Source: Chlorohelix sp037138995
GTDB taxonomy: Bacteria; Chloroflexota; Chloroflexia; Chloroheliales; Chloroheliaceae
Assembly: GCF_037138995.1 (NCBI RefSeq)
Contig: NZ_JBAXHI010000024.1
Span: 1-64,000, forward strand
DNA: 64,000 bases
Direction: 5' to 3'
The position numbers were made by a program, and so were the translations under genes. Below are positions 53,747 through 61,888 of the stretch, piece after piece. Numbering within the stretch: the stretch's first letter is position 1; every line of letters begins with the position of its first letter. A model generated the notes under the pieces. The model was not told where the DNA came from and made no database searches. It worked only from the letters and a program-made list of their open reading frames with translations.

Positions 53747-54895
53747 CTAATCTGCCTTACCCCAACCGCGTGTTAATACTACGCTCTCACCACTCTGAGC
53801 TTTGATTCGGTACAACCAACGCAATACCTGATCGGCGGCTACAAAGAGAATTACCAACGCTTGTATCATTAAAATCAGGTCGCCGGGTAACTGTCGCCCA
53901 TCTGCCGCGACTGTGTCAAATTGCATTTGGCTTGCGCCCTGCTTGAGCGCACCAAAGAGAATTACAGCGGCAATTACTGCCAATGGGTTGTTTTTGGCAA
54001 GTAGCGCAATGGCGATGCTGTCAAAGCCGTAGCCCGAACCCAAGGCGGCATTATAGCGGTAGCGGAAACCGGGGCTACTCATTACTTCAAGCGAGCCTGC
54101 CATACCCGCTAACATCCCGGCGATTGCCATTGTAGCCAGCAGTATAAATTTCAGATTGATACCCGCATAGCGTGCCGCGCTTGGGTTTGCGCCTACCGTG
54201 CGTATTTCCAAGCCGAGCGGTGTTTTGTAGAGAATAAACCAGACCGTTAACGCCATTGTGACACCGATTACCAGACCCCAGTGTAGCGGTTGCCCTGCCA
54301 CGATAGTGCCGATACGGGCGTTCTCGCCGATTTGGTCGCTCTGGCTCATGCGAGCGGGGGCTTTCATGGGTCCGTCTGCGCCTACTAGCCAAGAGGTAAT
54401 GAAGGTGGCGATATAATTTAGCATAATGGTGGTAATTACTTCATGCGCTCCTGACCAAGCTTTGAGTGCGCCCGGTATTGCGCCCCATAACGCTCCGCCA
54501 AGGCATCCGCCCGCCAGCGTGAGAGGGATGGCAAGAAAACTGGGTAAGCCACCAACGTTTATTCCAACCCAAGCGGCGGAAATCGCCCCGATTTTTATTT
54601 GCCCTTCCGCTCCAATGTTAAACAGCCCTGCGCGAAAGGCAAAGACTACTGCCAATGCAGTGAACATATACGGGGTCGCGGTGGCGAGCGTACCGTTTAT
54701 TGCTTCTAGGTCGCCAAATGAGCCTTTCCACAAACCACCGTAAGCCTGTAACGGGCTGAAACCCGATATAAAGATAATTAACGCTCCTACAATCAGAGCG
54801 GTTATTATGCCCAGCAGTGGGATAAATAATTGGCGGAATATTTTTGCCAGGATATTTCTTTTTTCGGTTTCAAACGCTACGGCAGGTGAAGCCAT
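53747..54895 (-). CDS. ABC transporter permease, NupP-like
   Basis: 382 residues. Membrane helices with the FSPLQAYGGLWKGSFGDLEAI, INGTLATATPYMFTALAVVF and GAEGQIKIGAISAAWVG segments and the C-terminal ALLAKNNPLAVIAAVILFG. First permease of the BMP system. It starts 86 bases after the lipoprotein stop. Normally a double-ABC ATPase gene (nupO) lies between lipoprotein and this gene, but none is here. Confidence 0.88.
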   Translation of the reverse strand: MASPAVAFETEKRNILAKIFRQLFIPLLGIITALIVGALIIFISGFSPLQAYGGLWKGSFGDLEAINGTLATATPYMFTALAVVFAFRAGLFNIGAEGQIKIGAISAAWVGINVGGLPSFLAIPLTLAGGCLGGALWGAIPGALKAWSGAHEVITTIMLNYIATFITSWLVGADGPMKAPARMSQSDQIGENARIGTIVAGQPLHWGLVIGVTMALTVWFILYKTPLGLEIRTVGANPSAARYAGINLKFILLATMAIAGMLAGMAGSLEVMSSPGFRYRYNAALGSGYGFDSIAIALLAKNNPLAVIAAVILFGALKQGASQMQFDTVAADGRQLPGDLILMIQALVILFVAADQVLRWLYRIKAQSGESVVLTRGWGKAD

Positions 54896-54981
54896 TCTTT
54901 CTCCAGCAAAATGTGAGGGGTATTCTGTGGAAGGCGGCTATTAAACCGCCCTCCCAATTCAAAAATGAAGAGAAAATCAGC

Positions 54982-56094
54982 TTAGCTGACTACCACATTC
55001 GTTTTGATGGAACCATCCTTAAGACCTTTGTCAATGGCAGTGAGCGCATCTTTCAGTTCTTGAGGAACATCCTTTTCCAAGTCGTGGAAAGGAGCAAGCC
55101 CAACAGGTCCAACGTTGTTTCCGCCCTTGAAGCTTCCATCACCGACGGCTTTCAGCAAGCCGAATACACCGGGGGTGATGAGTTTGGTAGCGCTAGAAAT
55201 CAAGCGTGATGCAGCTTTCGGCAGGGTGTAATACTGGTCGGTATCAACACCGATTGCGTAAATGCCTTTATCGGCTGCGCTTTCAACTGCGCCGTTGCCG
55301 GTGTTGCCTCCGCCGCCGAAGAGAACATCGTTACCGGCAGAGATGAGAGCGGCAGCCTGTTGTGAACCCCATACCGGGTCACTGAAAGCATTGTCGCCGT
55401 CTGGGTGGTAGGTCAGAGTTACTTCAGGTGCTTTGCCGGCTTTGACTAGTTTGGGGTTATTTGCCCAGAGGTAAGCGGCGCCGTTTTTATAGCCTTCGCC
55501 AAACTTGAAGACGGGAGGAACAGATTTGGTACCTAGTACCGCGCCGAGTTTGCCGCTCTTGCTTACGCCTGCCGCCAATGCGCCGATTAAGAAGCCCGCT
55601 TTGTCCTCATCGAAGATGAGTCCGGCAAGGTTGGCAATCGGGTTTTTCGCATCTTGCCCTTGGTCAACGCCGATGAATTTGATGGTTGGGTTGGCTTTGG
55701 CAGCTTCGATGGTAGCATCGCCGATAAGGAAGCCTACGGTTACGATAACATCATACTTGTCATCTACGAAAGTTTTGATGTTTTTAGCATAATCTTTGGT
55801 ATCGGTGGTTTCGACGTATTTAACATCGTAACCAAGCTCTTTCTGAGCCTGCAACACACCGTTCCATGCAGATTCATTGAAGCTCTTGTCATTTACACGA
55901 CCGACATCTGTTACCAGTCCTACTTTGAGCTTTTTGCCAGCAGCAGTAGTGCCAGCGACAGTAGTCGCAGCTTTAGTCGCAGCGGCAGTTGTTGCCGGTA
56001 CCGGAGTAGCGGTATTGTCACCACAAGCAACTAATAAAACGCTTAGTAGCGTTATAAAAGCTACAAGTAACCCTAACTTTCTGAAATTTCGCAT
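54982..56094 (-). CDS. BMP-family lipoprotein, nucleoside-binding (PnrA/BmpA-like)
   Basis: 370 residues. Signal peptide with lipobox LVAC (Cys24) then a Thr/Ala-rich linker (about 28-53), followed by the periplasmic-binding domain: GLVTDVGRVNDKSFNESAW, GVDQGQDAKNPIANLAGLIF, and the Trp/Asp region of nucleoside-binding homologues (TDQYYTLP). Delivers purine nucleosides to the NupPQ permeases. The SD GGAGGAG is about 10 bases before the ATG. Confidence 0.93.
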   Translation of the reverse strand: MRNFRKLGLLVAFITLLSVLLVACGDNTATPVPATTAAATKAATTVAGTTAAGKKLKVGLVTDVGRVNDKSFNESAWNGVLQAQKELGYDVKYVETTDTKDYAKNIKTFVDDKYDVIVTVGFLIGDATIEAAKANPTIKFIGVDQGQDAKNPIANLAGLIFDEDKAGFLIGALAAGVSKSGKLGAVLGTKSVPPVFKFGEGYKNGAAYLWANNPKLVKAGKAPEVTLTYHPDGDNAFSDPVWGSQQAAALISAGNDVLFGGGGNTGNGAVESAADKGIYAIGVDTDQYYTLPKAASRLISSATKLITPGVFGLLKAVGDGSFKGGNNVGPVGLAPFHDLEKDVPQELKDALTAIDKGLKDGSIKTNVVVS

Positions 56095-56488
56095 TGATTA
56101 AATGCTCCTCCTGGATTATATACAAAACAGTTGCCCAGAACCGCCGGGCATCGGACGCGACAAGCGCGTATCAGGTAGTTAGCGAGGTATAAATCAAACT
56201 TCCACATTGAAACGAGGAGATTGTATCTGAAAATCATCCGCAAATCACGGTAGATATTTATCGCTTTATTAAGAACCTCTATAATAGGGTAGCAAGAGAG
56301 GAGCGGAATTTACTTAACACAACCGCATTATCCCTTATCATTTATGGGGATTATAGCATGCCCCTTTAGCGGACGCAAAATATCAAATAGAAATCCACTT
56401 GCTTTCTTTCTACTTGTCATTATAATTATTATCAAATCCTGATACGAAATTTGTTATTAGGTAGTAGCAGATAAGGGGAGTTTGTGCG
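56095..56488. other. Divergent intergenic region with tandem hairpins
   Basis: About 390 bases upstream of the BMP operon. Two adjacent stems on the minus strand, GCCC-GGCGGTTCT-GGGC (56133-56149) and ACGCG-CTTGT-CGCGT (56155-56169), lie in the likely 5' leader of the lipoprotein mRNA. No known riboswitch core (purine, preQ1, guanidine) was recognised. Confidence 0.45.
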
Positions 56489-56791
56489 ATGAGTACGTTG
56501 TTTTTCTTGTGGGATATCCGTTCGGAAAAAGAGCGGGAATATAAAGACTTTATCTCAAACGAATTTCTCCCCTTGCTGGGAAAACTCGATATGAGTGTGA
56601 CTGACGGTTGGCTGAAGATAGCCGGTGAAGGTCCTCAAATTATGTATTTGGCTGAAAGTGATGACCTTGAAACAGCAATTCAAGTGTTAGGCTCTAGAGA
56701 ATTGAAGGCGCTTGAGACGCGGCTTGTAGCTTATGTGGAAAATTACAGCAAGCATTTGGCGAAACGCGATATCAAGAATGAGAACCACTAA
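56489..56791 (+). CDS. Unknown 100-residue protein
   Basis: I do not recognise it. 100 residues, soluble, start ATG behind AAGGGGAG (8 bases). Appears to be an alpha/beta (ferredoxin-like) domain: TLFFLWDIRSEKEREYKDFI, LEDMSVTDGWLKIAGEG, IMYLAESDDLETAIQVLG, similar in feel to dimeric alpha+beta barrels. Independent transcript followed by a palindrome that can act as terminator. Confidence 0.7.
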   Translation: MSTLFFLWDIRSEKEREYKDFISNEFLPLLGKLDMSVTDGWLKIAGEGPQIMYLAESDDLETAIQVLGSRELKALETRLVAYVENYSKHLAKRDIKNENH

Positions 56792-56825
56792 GTTTTAAAC
56801 GGTGCTTGCAATGGAGACGATTTCA

Positions 56826-56857
56826 GGCAAGGGATTTAAACCCCTTGTTTTTTATTT
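56826..56857 (+). repeat. Dispersed AAGGGG palindrome, copy 3, doubling as terminator
   Basis: GGCAAGGGA-TTTAAA-CCCCTTG followed by TTTTTTATTTC; the arms carry one mismatch relative to copy 2. Closes the small gene at 56489-56791. Confidence 0.5.
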
Positions 56858-56990
56858 CAAGCTTTTTCATCATAATTCTAGCCATTAGTCCTATATATAT
56901 TTCTTTAAATTTATTTCCTTAATATAATATGGAATTGATGTTGATATTATTTTATTGGATTTCTAAAGAAAGTTTTTTTGAGCCACCATT

Positions 56991-57500
56991 ATGCACAGTT
57001 TTGCTATTTTTCTGCACTATACCGGATTTCTGGCGCTGGCGGGTGGTGCGATTGGATCAATTATAGCGGTTAACACAGTCTGGTCTATTCTTTCCATTTC
57101 TCCCTCGCAAGCGCTAGGTGTAAGCCGCCTTATTAAGCGTTATGAAGTTTTATTACATTTAGGTTCTGTGGTGTTAGTTTTGAGCGAAACGCTGGAGCTT
57201 GTCATAAGTTCTGGCAATATTACGATAGAAGCCGGAGAGTTTCTGGTTTATTTATTGCTATTTGTAAATGGCTTATTTCTGGCAAGTCCTGCTTGGGATA
57301 GGTTGTCCAAGCTGATGCCCCAATGGATGATGGCAAATGGGTCAATTCCTTCGTTGATGGTAGCAATGGATCATATTCATATGTTGCCAACTAAAGAAGA
57401 GGTGGAAACTAGCCTTAAACAGGTACGTAATCGCTTGGAACTATTTCAATGGAGTGAGGCTATTTTACTTTTTTCAATGCTGATTTTAGTAGCTTTATAA
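56991..57500 (+). CDS. Unknown four-helix membrane protein
   Basis: 169 residues. Hydrophobic segments at about 8-30, 55-77, 82-100 and 150-168; no metal or catalytic motif. The sequence HSFAIFLHYTGFLALAGGAIG recalls small DUF2269-like integral membrane proteins, but similarity is only stylistic. Ends at the strong bidirectional terminator shared with rplL. Confidence 0.65.
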   Translation: MHSFAIFLHYTGFLALAGGAIGSIIAVNTVWSILSISPSQALGVSRLIKRYEVLLHLGSVVLVLSETLELVISSGNITIEAGEFLVYLLLFVNGLFLASPAWDRLSKLMPQWMMANGSIPSLMVAMDHIHMLPTKEEVETSLKQVRNRLELFQWSEAILLFSMLILVAL

Positions 57501-57510
57501 AAAAGCAAAG

Positions 57511-57545
57511 CCCCCTTACCTGTATAGGGGGGTAAGGGGGTTTTG
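57511..57545. terminator. Bidirectional terminator between membrane protein and rplL
   Basis: Perfect 10-bp stem CCCCCTTACC / GGTAAGGGGG (57511-57540). TTTTGATT follows on the plus strand; on the minus strand CTTTGCTTTTTTAT follows. Confidence 0.85.
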
Positions 57546-57563
57546 ATTCCAGAAGAGGCGAAA

Positions 57564-57956
57564 TTACTTCACGTCTGCCTTAGCGCCAACTTCAACCAAC
57601 TTGGCTTTACCGGCTTCAGCGGCTTCTTTGGTAACGGCTTCGAGAATTGCCTTAGGAGCAGCTTCAACTAGTTCTTTGGCTTCTTTCAAGCCGAGGTCGG
57701 AGCGAAGGTCGCGCACTACTTTAATAACCTTGATTTTCTCAGCGCCGATGTCGGTCAGAACGAGGTCAAATTCGGTCTTAGCTTCCACTGGAGCAGCTTC
57801 CACTGGAGCAGCCGCAGCTGCAGCCGGAGCAGCCGCAAACTGCACTGGAGCGGCTGCGGTTACGCCGAATTTATCTTCCAATTGCTTAACGAGTTCACTT
57901 ACTTCCAGAATGTTCAACTGAGCAATAAGCTCTACAATTTCATTTACGGTAGCCAT
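57564..57956 (-). CDS. rplL: 50S ribosomal protein L7/L12
   Basis: 130 residues: N-terminal dimerisation helices (about 1-32), Ala/Pro-rich hinge (about 33-60, AAAPVQFAAAPAAAAAAPVE) and the C-terminal GTPase-activating domain with VIKVVRDLRSDLGLKEAKEL. Stalk protein recruiting elongation factors. Follows rplJ after 61 bases. Confidence 0.97.
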   Translation of the reverse strand: MATVNEIVELIAQLNILEVSELVKQLEDKFGVTAAAPVQFAAAPAAAAAAPVEAAPVEAKTEFDLVLTDIGAEKIKVIKVVRDLRSDLGLKEAKELVEAAPKAILEAVTKEAAEAGKAKLVEVGAKADVK

Positions 57957-58017
57957 TGTGCTAACATACTCCTTCTTTTAATTTACTTTGCCGGACAATT
58001 CCGGCTTAACTATCAAC

Positions 58018-58575
58018 TTAATTTTGTTCTTCAAGCTGCAACTTACGTTGGTTCAATACGTTAACCAAGTTGCGCGGGACACCGGACATAGCGTTAACCA
58101 GTTGCTGGGGCGGTTGCGACAGCACGCTTACCAAATTGCTGGCGGGCGCATTCAGGCTGCCCATCAATTGGGCGATTAATACTTCTTTGGTGGGTAGTTT
58201 AGTAAGCTCTTCCAACTTCGCAGCTTCGATAACTTTGCCACCCAGAATTCCGACTTTTATCTTAAAGACTTTGGAGTCTTTCTGGAAATTGAGTAACTCC
58301 TTAACGCCTTTTACCAGATCGCTTCCAACAAAAGCAATTGCGCTAGGTCCGGTCAGGACGCTATCCAAACCTTCCCAACCCAATCCCTTGACAGCACGAC
58401 GCGACAGAGTGTTTTTTGAAACATGATATTCTGTGCCGGTGGGCAACAGTTTGCGACGCAGGTTAGTAATTTCCGACACGCGCATGCCACGATATTCGGT
58501 CAAAATCGCAATTGTACTTTTCTCGAATAGGGTAGAAAGTTCATTTGTCAATACGGCTTTTTTCGGTGTAGGCAC
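58018..58575 (-). CDS. rplJ: 50S ribosomal protein L10
   Basis: 185 residues. Base of the ribosomal stalk; N-terminal globular part LSTLFEKSTIAILTEYRGM and the C-terminal helix that binds L7/L12 dimers. Preceded by a 347-base region with an L10-type leader attenuator (58576-58750), the usual autoregulation by the L10(L12)4 complex. Confidence 0.97.
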   Translation of the reverse strand: MPTPKKAVLTNELSTLFEKSTIAILTEYRGMRVSEITNLRRKLLPTGTEYHVSKNTLSRRAVKGLGWEGLDSVLTGPSAIAFVGSDLVKGVKELLNFQKDSKVFKIKVGILGGKVIEAAKLEELTKLPTKEVLIAQLMGSLNAPASNLVSVLSQPPQQLVNAMSGVPRNLVNVLNQRKLQLEEQN

Positions 58576-58760
58576 TCGTTATTCACCTCCTTCCTTACAG
58601 ATTTCGGACTATATTGTTCGGGCTTTAGCCCAATAATCGACAATAAAAAACCCTTTTGCGTTCCTACCTAACCGGTACTACCGGGGCAGGTCGCAAAAGG
58701 GTGCAATCATACATAGTAAACCGCACGCCGATAAAAAGGGCGTAAGGACGGTTGAACTAT
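58576..58760 (-). promoter_or_regulatory. L10 leader (ribosomal protein autoregulatory region)
   Basis: Between rplA and rplJ. A long hairpin at 58643-58702 ending in a U-run, with a GGGCTTTAGCCC mini-hairpin just downstream, resembles the bacterial L10 leader where the L10-L12 complex controls rplJL expression. The precise binding site was not traced. Confidence 0.6.
58643..58702 (-). terminator. Attenuator terminator inside the L10 leader
   Basis: On the minus strand ACCCTTTTGCG (58692-58702) pairs perfectly with CGCAAAAGGGT (58650-58660), enclosing an inner ACCTGCCCCGG...CCGGTTAGGT fold, followed by TTTTTTATTG. Lies about 75 bases before the rplJ start. Confidence 0.8.
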
Positions 58761-58922
58761 TTGATTGTATCTTTTCCCTTTTACGTCTTACCTCGGCGGG
58801 CTACGGCAAACGCCGCTTTTAAGCTGTTGCGCCGGCTGTCTCTGGCAGGACTATATATTTGGGTTGAGCGAAAGTACGCTCAGAAAATTCCATAGTTAGG
58901 GAATACTTTAAGGTAATCCCAA

Positions 58923-59642
58923 TTAGTTAGTGTTACCTACCTCTGCTAAGGTCGGGTTCACCTCTAGGTGAATGCCAGGACCCATAGTGCTGGTAAGAGT
59001 AATGCTTCTAATGTAAATGCCTTTAGCGCCGGAAGGCTTGTTGCGCACTATACCTTCAATCAAGTTCAACACGTTTTCGCGAATCTGTTGCTCACTGAAG
59101 CTGAGCTTGCCGACTCCAACGTGTATTAGACCTGCTTTTGGCTCGTTGCGAAATTCGACTTTACCGCGGCGAGTTTCTTGAATAACACGCGGCAGTTCGC
59201 TAGGTTGGCAAATGGTACCACTCTTTGGGTTGGGCATCAAGCCACGCCGTCCCAGTATTTTACCGAGTTTACCTACTTTCCCCATTTGTTCCGGGGTAGC
59301 AACTGCTATGTCGAAATCAGTCCAGCCACCTTCGATTTGCTTGATTAAATCATCACTACCCACGAAGTCTGCGCCTGCCTGCCGAGCAAGGATTTCACCT
59401 TCGCCCTGAGTAAACACCAAGATGCGGACTTGCTTGCCAGTGCCATGTGGCAGAACGGCGGTGCTGCGGACCTGTTGGTCGGCGTGGCGTGGGTCAATGC
59501 CTAACCGGAAGTGCAATTCTATGGTTGGGTCAAACTTTACATAACTGGTTTTTTTAAGGAGAGCAATTGCCTCATCCAGCTTGTAAGTTTTTTTGCCATC
59601 TACCTGCTTGGCAACTTCGGTGTATTTCTTGCCATGTTCCAT
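58923..59642 (-). CDS. rplA: 50S ribosomal protein L1
   Basis: 239 residues, RNA-binding at the L1 stalk. Visible: N-terminal YKLDEAIALLKKTSYVKFDP and the family's IGVDPRHADQQVRSTV-like stretch (LGIDPRHADQQVRSTAVLPHG), GLMPNPKSGTI, and KVEFRNEPKAGLIHVGVGKLSF. Follows rplK after 55 bases. Confidence 0.97.
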   Translation of the reverse strand: MEHGKKYTEVAKQVDGKKTYKLDEAIALLKKTSYVKFDPTIELHFRLGIDPRHADQQVRSTAVLPHGTGKQVRILVFTQGEGEILARQAGADFVGSDDLIKQIEGGWTDFDIAVATPEQMGKVGKLGKILGRRGLMPNPKSGTICQPSELPRVIQETRRGKVEFRNEPKAGLIHVGVGKLSFSEQQIRENVLNLIEGIVRNKPSGAKGIYIRSITLTSTMGPGIHLEVNPTLAEVGNTN

Positions 59643-59697
59643 GGTGCTATACCTCCTGTGGTACTAATGGGCAGCTATGCCCTCCCACTTTATAAAC

Positions 59698-60123
59698 TTA
59701 ATCGACTACGGTAATGCCCATGCTGCGGGCAGTGCCTTCAACTTGCTTTACAACGGCTTCGATAGTTGTACCGTTGGTATCTTTCATCTTGATATTGGCA
59801 ATTTCCGCAACCTTAGTGCGAGTAATTTTACCCACTTTTTCGGTGTTAGGTTTGCCGCTACCTTTATCCACTCCAGCAGCCTTCCGAAGCAAGTCGGCGA
59901 CAGGCGGAGTTTTGGTGATGAAAGTAAATGAGCGGTCTTCAAAAACAGTAATTTCGACCGGAATAATCTGCCCTACCTGCTGTGCGGTGCGTTCGTTGTA
60001 TTCTTTAACGAAGCCCATCAGGTTGATACCGTGCTGACCGAGCGCAGGTCCAACCGGCGGTGCAGGAGTTGCCTTACCGGCAGGCAGTTGCAACTTTACA
60101 ATTGCTTTAACCTTTTTAGCCAC
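59698..60123 (-). CDS. rplK: 50S ribosomal protein L11
   Basis: 141 residues. N-terminal proline-rich AGKATPAPPVGPALGQHGIN region (thiostrepton-binding), VEITVFEDRSFTF and the C-terminal RNA-binding part ending EGTARSMGITVV. Sits between nusG and rplA. Confidence 0.98.
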   Translation of the reverse strand: MAKKVKAIVKLQLPAGKATPAPPVGPALGQHGINLMGFVKEYNERTAQQVGQIIPVEITVFEDRSFTFITKTPPVADLLRKAAGVDKGSGKPNTEKVGKITRTKVAEIANIKMKDTNGTTIEAVVKQVEGTARSMGITVVD

Positions 60124-60142
60124 TTTTTATATCTCCCCAGAA

Positions 60143-60826
60143 CTACACAATTTTCTCAATTTGCAAGAAATCGAGGGTCAACGGGGTTTCTCGCCCGAAT
60201 ATGCTAACCATCACGGTTACCTTGCTTTTGGAATTATCAATCGAGTCAATCATACCGGTGAAGTCAGTGAAAGGCCCATCAATAATCTTGACCGCTTCGC
60301 CCACTTGGAAGCTAGTTTTGATTTTAGGTGCCTGTGCTTCCATCTGCTTCGTAATCAACTGCATCTCATCTTCGCCGAGGGGCGTTGGCTTGTTGCCGCT
60401 GCCAACGAAGCTGGTTACGCCCTGAGTGTTGCGTACTACATACCAAGACTCATCGGTCATAACCATTTCTACCAGAACATAGCCGGGATAAACTTTGCGC
60501 TGAACGGTATGCCTAGAACCGTTTTTAATTTCGGCTTCTTCAATGGTAGGCACAATAACCCTAAAGATTTTGTCGCGCATATCCATTGAATCAATACGGC
60601 GTTCTAGCGCTCGCTTCACCTTGTTTTCATAGCCGGAATAAGTGTGTATCACATACCAGCGCCGCCCCATGTTTTCTTGGTGTCCGGTGCTGGGTGATAG
60701 AGAGGGGCGTTCGGCTGTAACAGGTGCCAGCGCTTTTTGCGCTGCCGTCTCTTCTACCGTGGCTTCCTCAGCCGATTCAAGTATTTCTTCTTGCATCTCC
60801 GGCTCTTCCTGCGGAGTCTCTTCCAT
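60143..60826 (-). CDS. nusG: Transcription antitermination factor NusG with acidic N-terminal tail
   Basis: 227 residues from ATG 60826 (GAGG nine bases upstream); a TTG at 60841 is an alternative. The first about 53 residues are Glu-rich and low-complexity (EETPQEEPEMQEEILESAEE) ahead of the NGN domain (GRRWYVIHTYSGYENKVKRA); the C-terminal KOW domain begins about residue 170 (FQVGEAVKIIDGPFTDFTG). Chloroflexi NusG often has such a tail. Couples RNA polymerase to ribosome or Rho. Confidence 0.95.
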   Translation of the reverse strand: MEETPQEEPEMQEEILESAEEATVEETAAQKALAPVTAERPSLSPSTGHQENMGRRWYVIHTYSGYENKVKRALERRIDSMDMRDKIFRVIVPTIEEAEIKNGSRHTVQRKVYPGYVLVEMVMTDESWYVVRNTQGVTSFVGSGNKPTPLGEDEMQLITKQMEAQAPKIKTSFQVGEAVKIIDGPFTDFTGMIDSIDNSKSKVTVMVSIFGRETPLTLDFLQIEKIV

Positions 60827-60850
60827 TTCAGTGAACCTCAATTTAAGAAG

Positions 60851-61081
60851 CTAGACGTTGAACAAACCTCTAAGCAAACCATACAATCCCGTAAGAATCA
60901 AGTCGAGTGCGCCAAGCACGGCAGCCATTACGCCGGAAAGCGCGATAACCACGATGGTCATGTTGCGTGTTTCCTTGCGACTGGGCCACTCTACCTTGCC
61001 CATCTCTTCTTTAGAATCTTTAGCAAAACGCACTAAAGGTGGTTCTATTGATGGGTCATCTAGCAAGCTTTTGTCTGCCAT
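60851..61081 (-). CDS. secE: Protein translocase subunit SecE
   Basis: 76 residues: a cytosolic amphipathic helix with GKVEWPSRKET (about 28-38) and one C-terminal membrane helix. Essential subunit of SecYEG. Lies between rpmG and nusG, its classic place; 24 bases before nusG. Confidence 0.96.
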   Translation of the reverse strand: MADKSLLDDPSIEPPLVRFAKDSKEEMGKVEWPSRKETRNMTIVVIALSGVMAAVLGALDLILTGLYGLLRGLFNV

Positions 61082-61102
61082 AAAGCGTTGTTCTCCTCGC
61101 CT

Positions 61103-61267
61103 TTATTTAGTTTCGCGATGAATCACCACTTTGCGTTCGCGCTTGCAAAACTTGCTAAGCTCAAGCCGGTTAGGGTCATTGCGCTTGTTCTTGGTGGTGG
61201 TATAATTGCGCTCTTTGCAACTTGTACAGGCGAGATGAATTATAATCCTATCCGCTTTTTTTGCCAT
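61103..61267 (-). CDS. rpmG: 50S ribosomal protein L33
   Basis: 54 residues, too short for most ORF thresholds: MAKKADRIIIHLACTSCKER, NYTTTKNKRNDPNRLELSKF, CKRERKVVIHRETK. The conserved YTTxKNKRNxPxRLELxKF segment is diagnostic. First zinc pair CTSC is present but the second pair is reduced to a single Cys, so zinc binding may be lost (a C-minus-like variant). First gene of rpmG-secE-nusG-rplK-rplA. Confidence 0.93.
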   Translation of the reverse strand: MAKKADRIIIHLACTSCKERNYTTTKNKRNDPNRLELSKFCKRERKVVIHRETK

Positions 61268-61296
61268 TTTGATTTCCTGTCATCACAAATTCAGTC

Positions 61297-61328
61297 AAAA
61301 AAAATTCAGGGGGCTAATTTGCTCCCCT
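61297..61328 (-). terminator. Leader hairpin with U-run before rpmG (attenuator candidate)
   Basis: On the minus strand AGGGG-A-GC / GC-CCCCT (one bulged A, AAATTA loop) followed after GAA by eight U residues (61297-61304). It begins only about 10 bases after the predicted transcription start and about 30 bases before the rpmG start. Confidence 0.4.
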
Positions 61329-61343
61329 AACCTTAGCCGAATG

Positions 61344-61372
61344 ATTATAGCATAGCTATTCAAGTTTGTCGA
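61344..61372 (-). promoter_or_regulatory. Promoter of the rpmG-secE-nusG-rplK-rplA operon
   Basis: On the minus strand TCGACA (61367-61372), exactly 17 bp, TATAAT (61344-61349): 11 of 12 consensus bases. Confidence 0.8.
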
Positions 61373-61588
61373 GTCATTTCAAGTCGCGAGCCAGGAAAAT
61401 GCGTTTGGACAAAAGAGTCTCTGATTTGGTAAGATTTGAGTTCTGAAGCTTAAAGCAAACCAAAGGAGAGCCAACTGAATTATACAATGACAGTTTGGGA
61501 TAACCAGTTTGCCTAAAGTAATAGTTAATGTCAAAGCCTTATTAGGATTTGGCTGCTTATATTGCTGATTTATATCGTGATACTATGT

Positions 61589-61594
61589 TATAAT
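61589..61594 (+). promoter_or_regulatory. -10 element candidate for the 61662 gene
   Basis: Perfect TATAAT about 70 bases before the start; no convincing -35 at normal spacing. Confidence 0.3.
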
Positions 61595-61661
61595 TAGCAC
61601 GCTTGTGAAGTGATACACATCTATTTTCAATCGAATCACGCTATAAGGAGACTATATTCTC

Positions 61662-61883
61662 ATGAGCCTGCGGGTTCTTAAAGAAATCGTGTATATTGCG
61701 ATGGGCGATGAAGTGTTTCGCCGTAAAGTCATTTTCCAGCCTGATGAATTGCTGCCGAACTATGACCTTACTTCAACGGAATTATCGGCACTGCGGTTGG
61801 GTGACAAAAAGAAGTTAATCGATCTCGGTTTAGAGGAATCCCTCGCGACTTATGCGGAGGCACTGCTCTCGCGCCGGAGATAG
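61662..61883 (+). CDS. Unknown 73-residue protein, NHLP/LigA-like small helical domain
   Basis: 73 residues, all helical by inspection: RVLKEIVYIAMGDEVFRRKV, then FQPDELLPNYDLTSTELSAL. The pattern "xVExxxxDxxFRxxLxxxPxxLLxxYDLTxxExxAL" recalls small Os1348/Franean1_4349-type proteins, some of which are RiPP precursors; the C-terminal tail (ESLATYAEALLSRRR) has no obvious core peptide. I treat it as unknown. AAGGAG lies about 12 bases before the ATG. The next gene starts within the stop codon. Confidence 0.6.
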   Translation: MSLRVLKEIVYIAMGDEVFRRKVIFQPDELLPNYDLTSTELSALRLGDKKKLIDLGLEESLATYAEALLSRRR

Positions 61884-61888
61884 TGGTT

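Larger units (their letters stand above)
61268..61661. other. Divergent intergenic region before rpmG
   Basis: About 390 bases with the rpmG promoter, a leader hairpin with a poly-U run, and the start region of the plus-strand unknown gene (-10 at 61589-61594). No tRNA-Trp, sometimes found before secE, is present. Confidence 0.5.

Noticed and set aside
61268..61661. tRNA-Trp gene expected before secE
   Set aside because: No cloverleaf or CCA-end-like pattern found.
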